5,932 bases of DNA from the NCBI GenBank assembly GCA_964472545.1, contig CAYYNP010000446.1:1-5932 (forward strand), written 5' to 3'. The notes under the pieces were generated by a model. The model saw only the letters and a program-made list of their open reading frames with translations. It did not search any database and was not told the origin of the DNA. This stretch comes from CAYYNP01 sp964472545. GTDB taxonomy: Bacteria > Planctomycetota > Planctomycetia > Pirellulales > Thermoguttaceae. Positions 5,865 to 5,932 of this stretch are shown here, in pieces (within the stretch, counting starts at the first letter, position 1; each line of letters starts with the position of its first letter). The translations under genes were made by a program, and so were the position numbers.

Positions 5865-5932
5865 GGCAGTCAGAAGTGGTGGGTGGTGCGTGCGGGCAGT
5901 TGGGAGGTGGGTGGAGGCTGAGCGTAGAGGGG
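5865..5932 (-). other. Leader region of ilvE at the window edge
   Basis: These 68 bp upstream of ilvE are rich in G on the plus strand (GTGGTGGGTGG and GGGAGGTGGGTGG). The coding strand is therefore C-rich and pyrimidine-biased before the start codon. I see no clear promoter boxes, leader peptide or T-box elements; the upstream end is cut off by the window. Confidence 0.35.

Noticed and set aside
5865..5932. T-box or leucine/valine-rich leader peptide controlling ilvE
   Set aside because: No T-box sequence, run of branched-chain codons or terminator hairpin is visible in the short stretch available.

Overview
The window is a compact, GC-rich chromosomal stretch with five protein genes, all on the minus strand: ilvE, an SGNH/GDSL hydrolase, a small putative lipoprotein, a Nif3/DUF34 protein, xseA and a second small lipoprotein. 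That makes six if the poorly defined lipoprotein at 3040-3555 is counted. Gene style suggests a planctomycete, perhaps Pirellulales: high GC, little use of Shine-Dalgarno sites, poorly conserved small lipoproteins, a membrane-anchored SGNH hydrolase, and many short intergenic repeats. This placement is inference from style; no taxonomic marker gene is present.

In transcription order (right to left): a G-rich leader (5865-5932) and ilvE (5007-5864), a class IV branched-chain aminotransferase. An intergenic gap follows with a long, nearly perfect inverted repeat (4894-4974). Next come the SGNH hydrolase (3776-4834), with an N-terminal membrane anchor and an odd acidic insert, and a GC-rich stem-loop (3752-3770). 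A second long inverted repeat (3500-3581) lies across the 5' part of the putative lipoprotein gene (3040-3555). Then follow the Nif3-family metalloprotein (2202-2984), a 137-bp spacer made almost wholly of two tandem arrays (8-bp and 14-bp units), and xseA (763-2064). A 262-bp gene-free spacer carries the same 8-bp unit in opposite orientation (586-633). Last is a lipoprotein (27-500) whose C-terminal half is an 18-residue tandem repeat.

The genes do not form one pathway: amino-acid metabolism, single-strand DNA degradation, a conserved metal-binding protein, a cell-surface-type hydrolase and two putative lipoproteins. Spacers of 55 to 262 bp argue against tight translational coupling, though co-transcription is possible.

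I found no convincing new enzymatic system, defence locus, CRISPR array, RNA gene or transposase. The most notable content is the density and variety of short non-coding repeats: two hairpin elements that both end GGGTG...CACCC, inverted 8-bp arrays on either side of xseA with G-quadruplex potential, and a recurring GGCTGGGG motif. One hairpin element appears to have altered the start of a protein gene.
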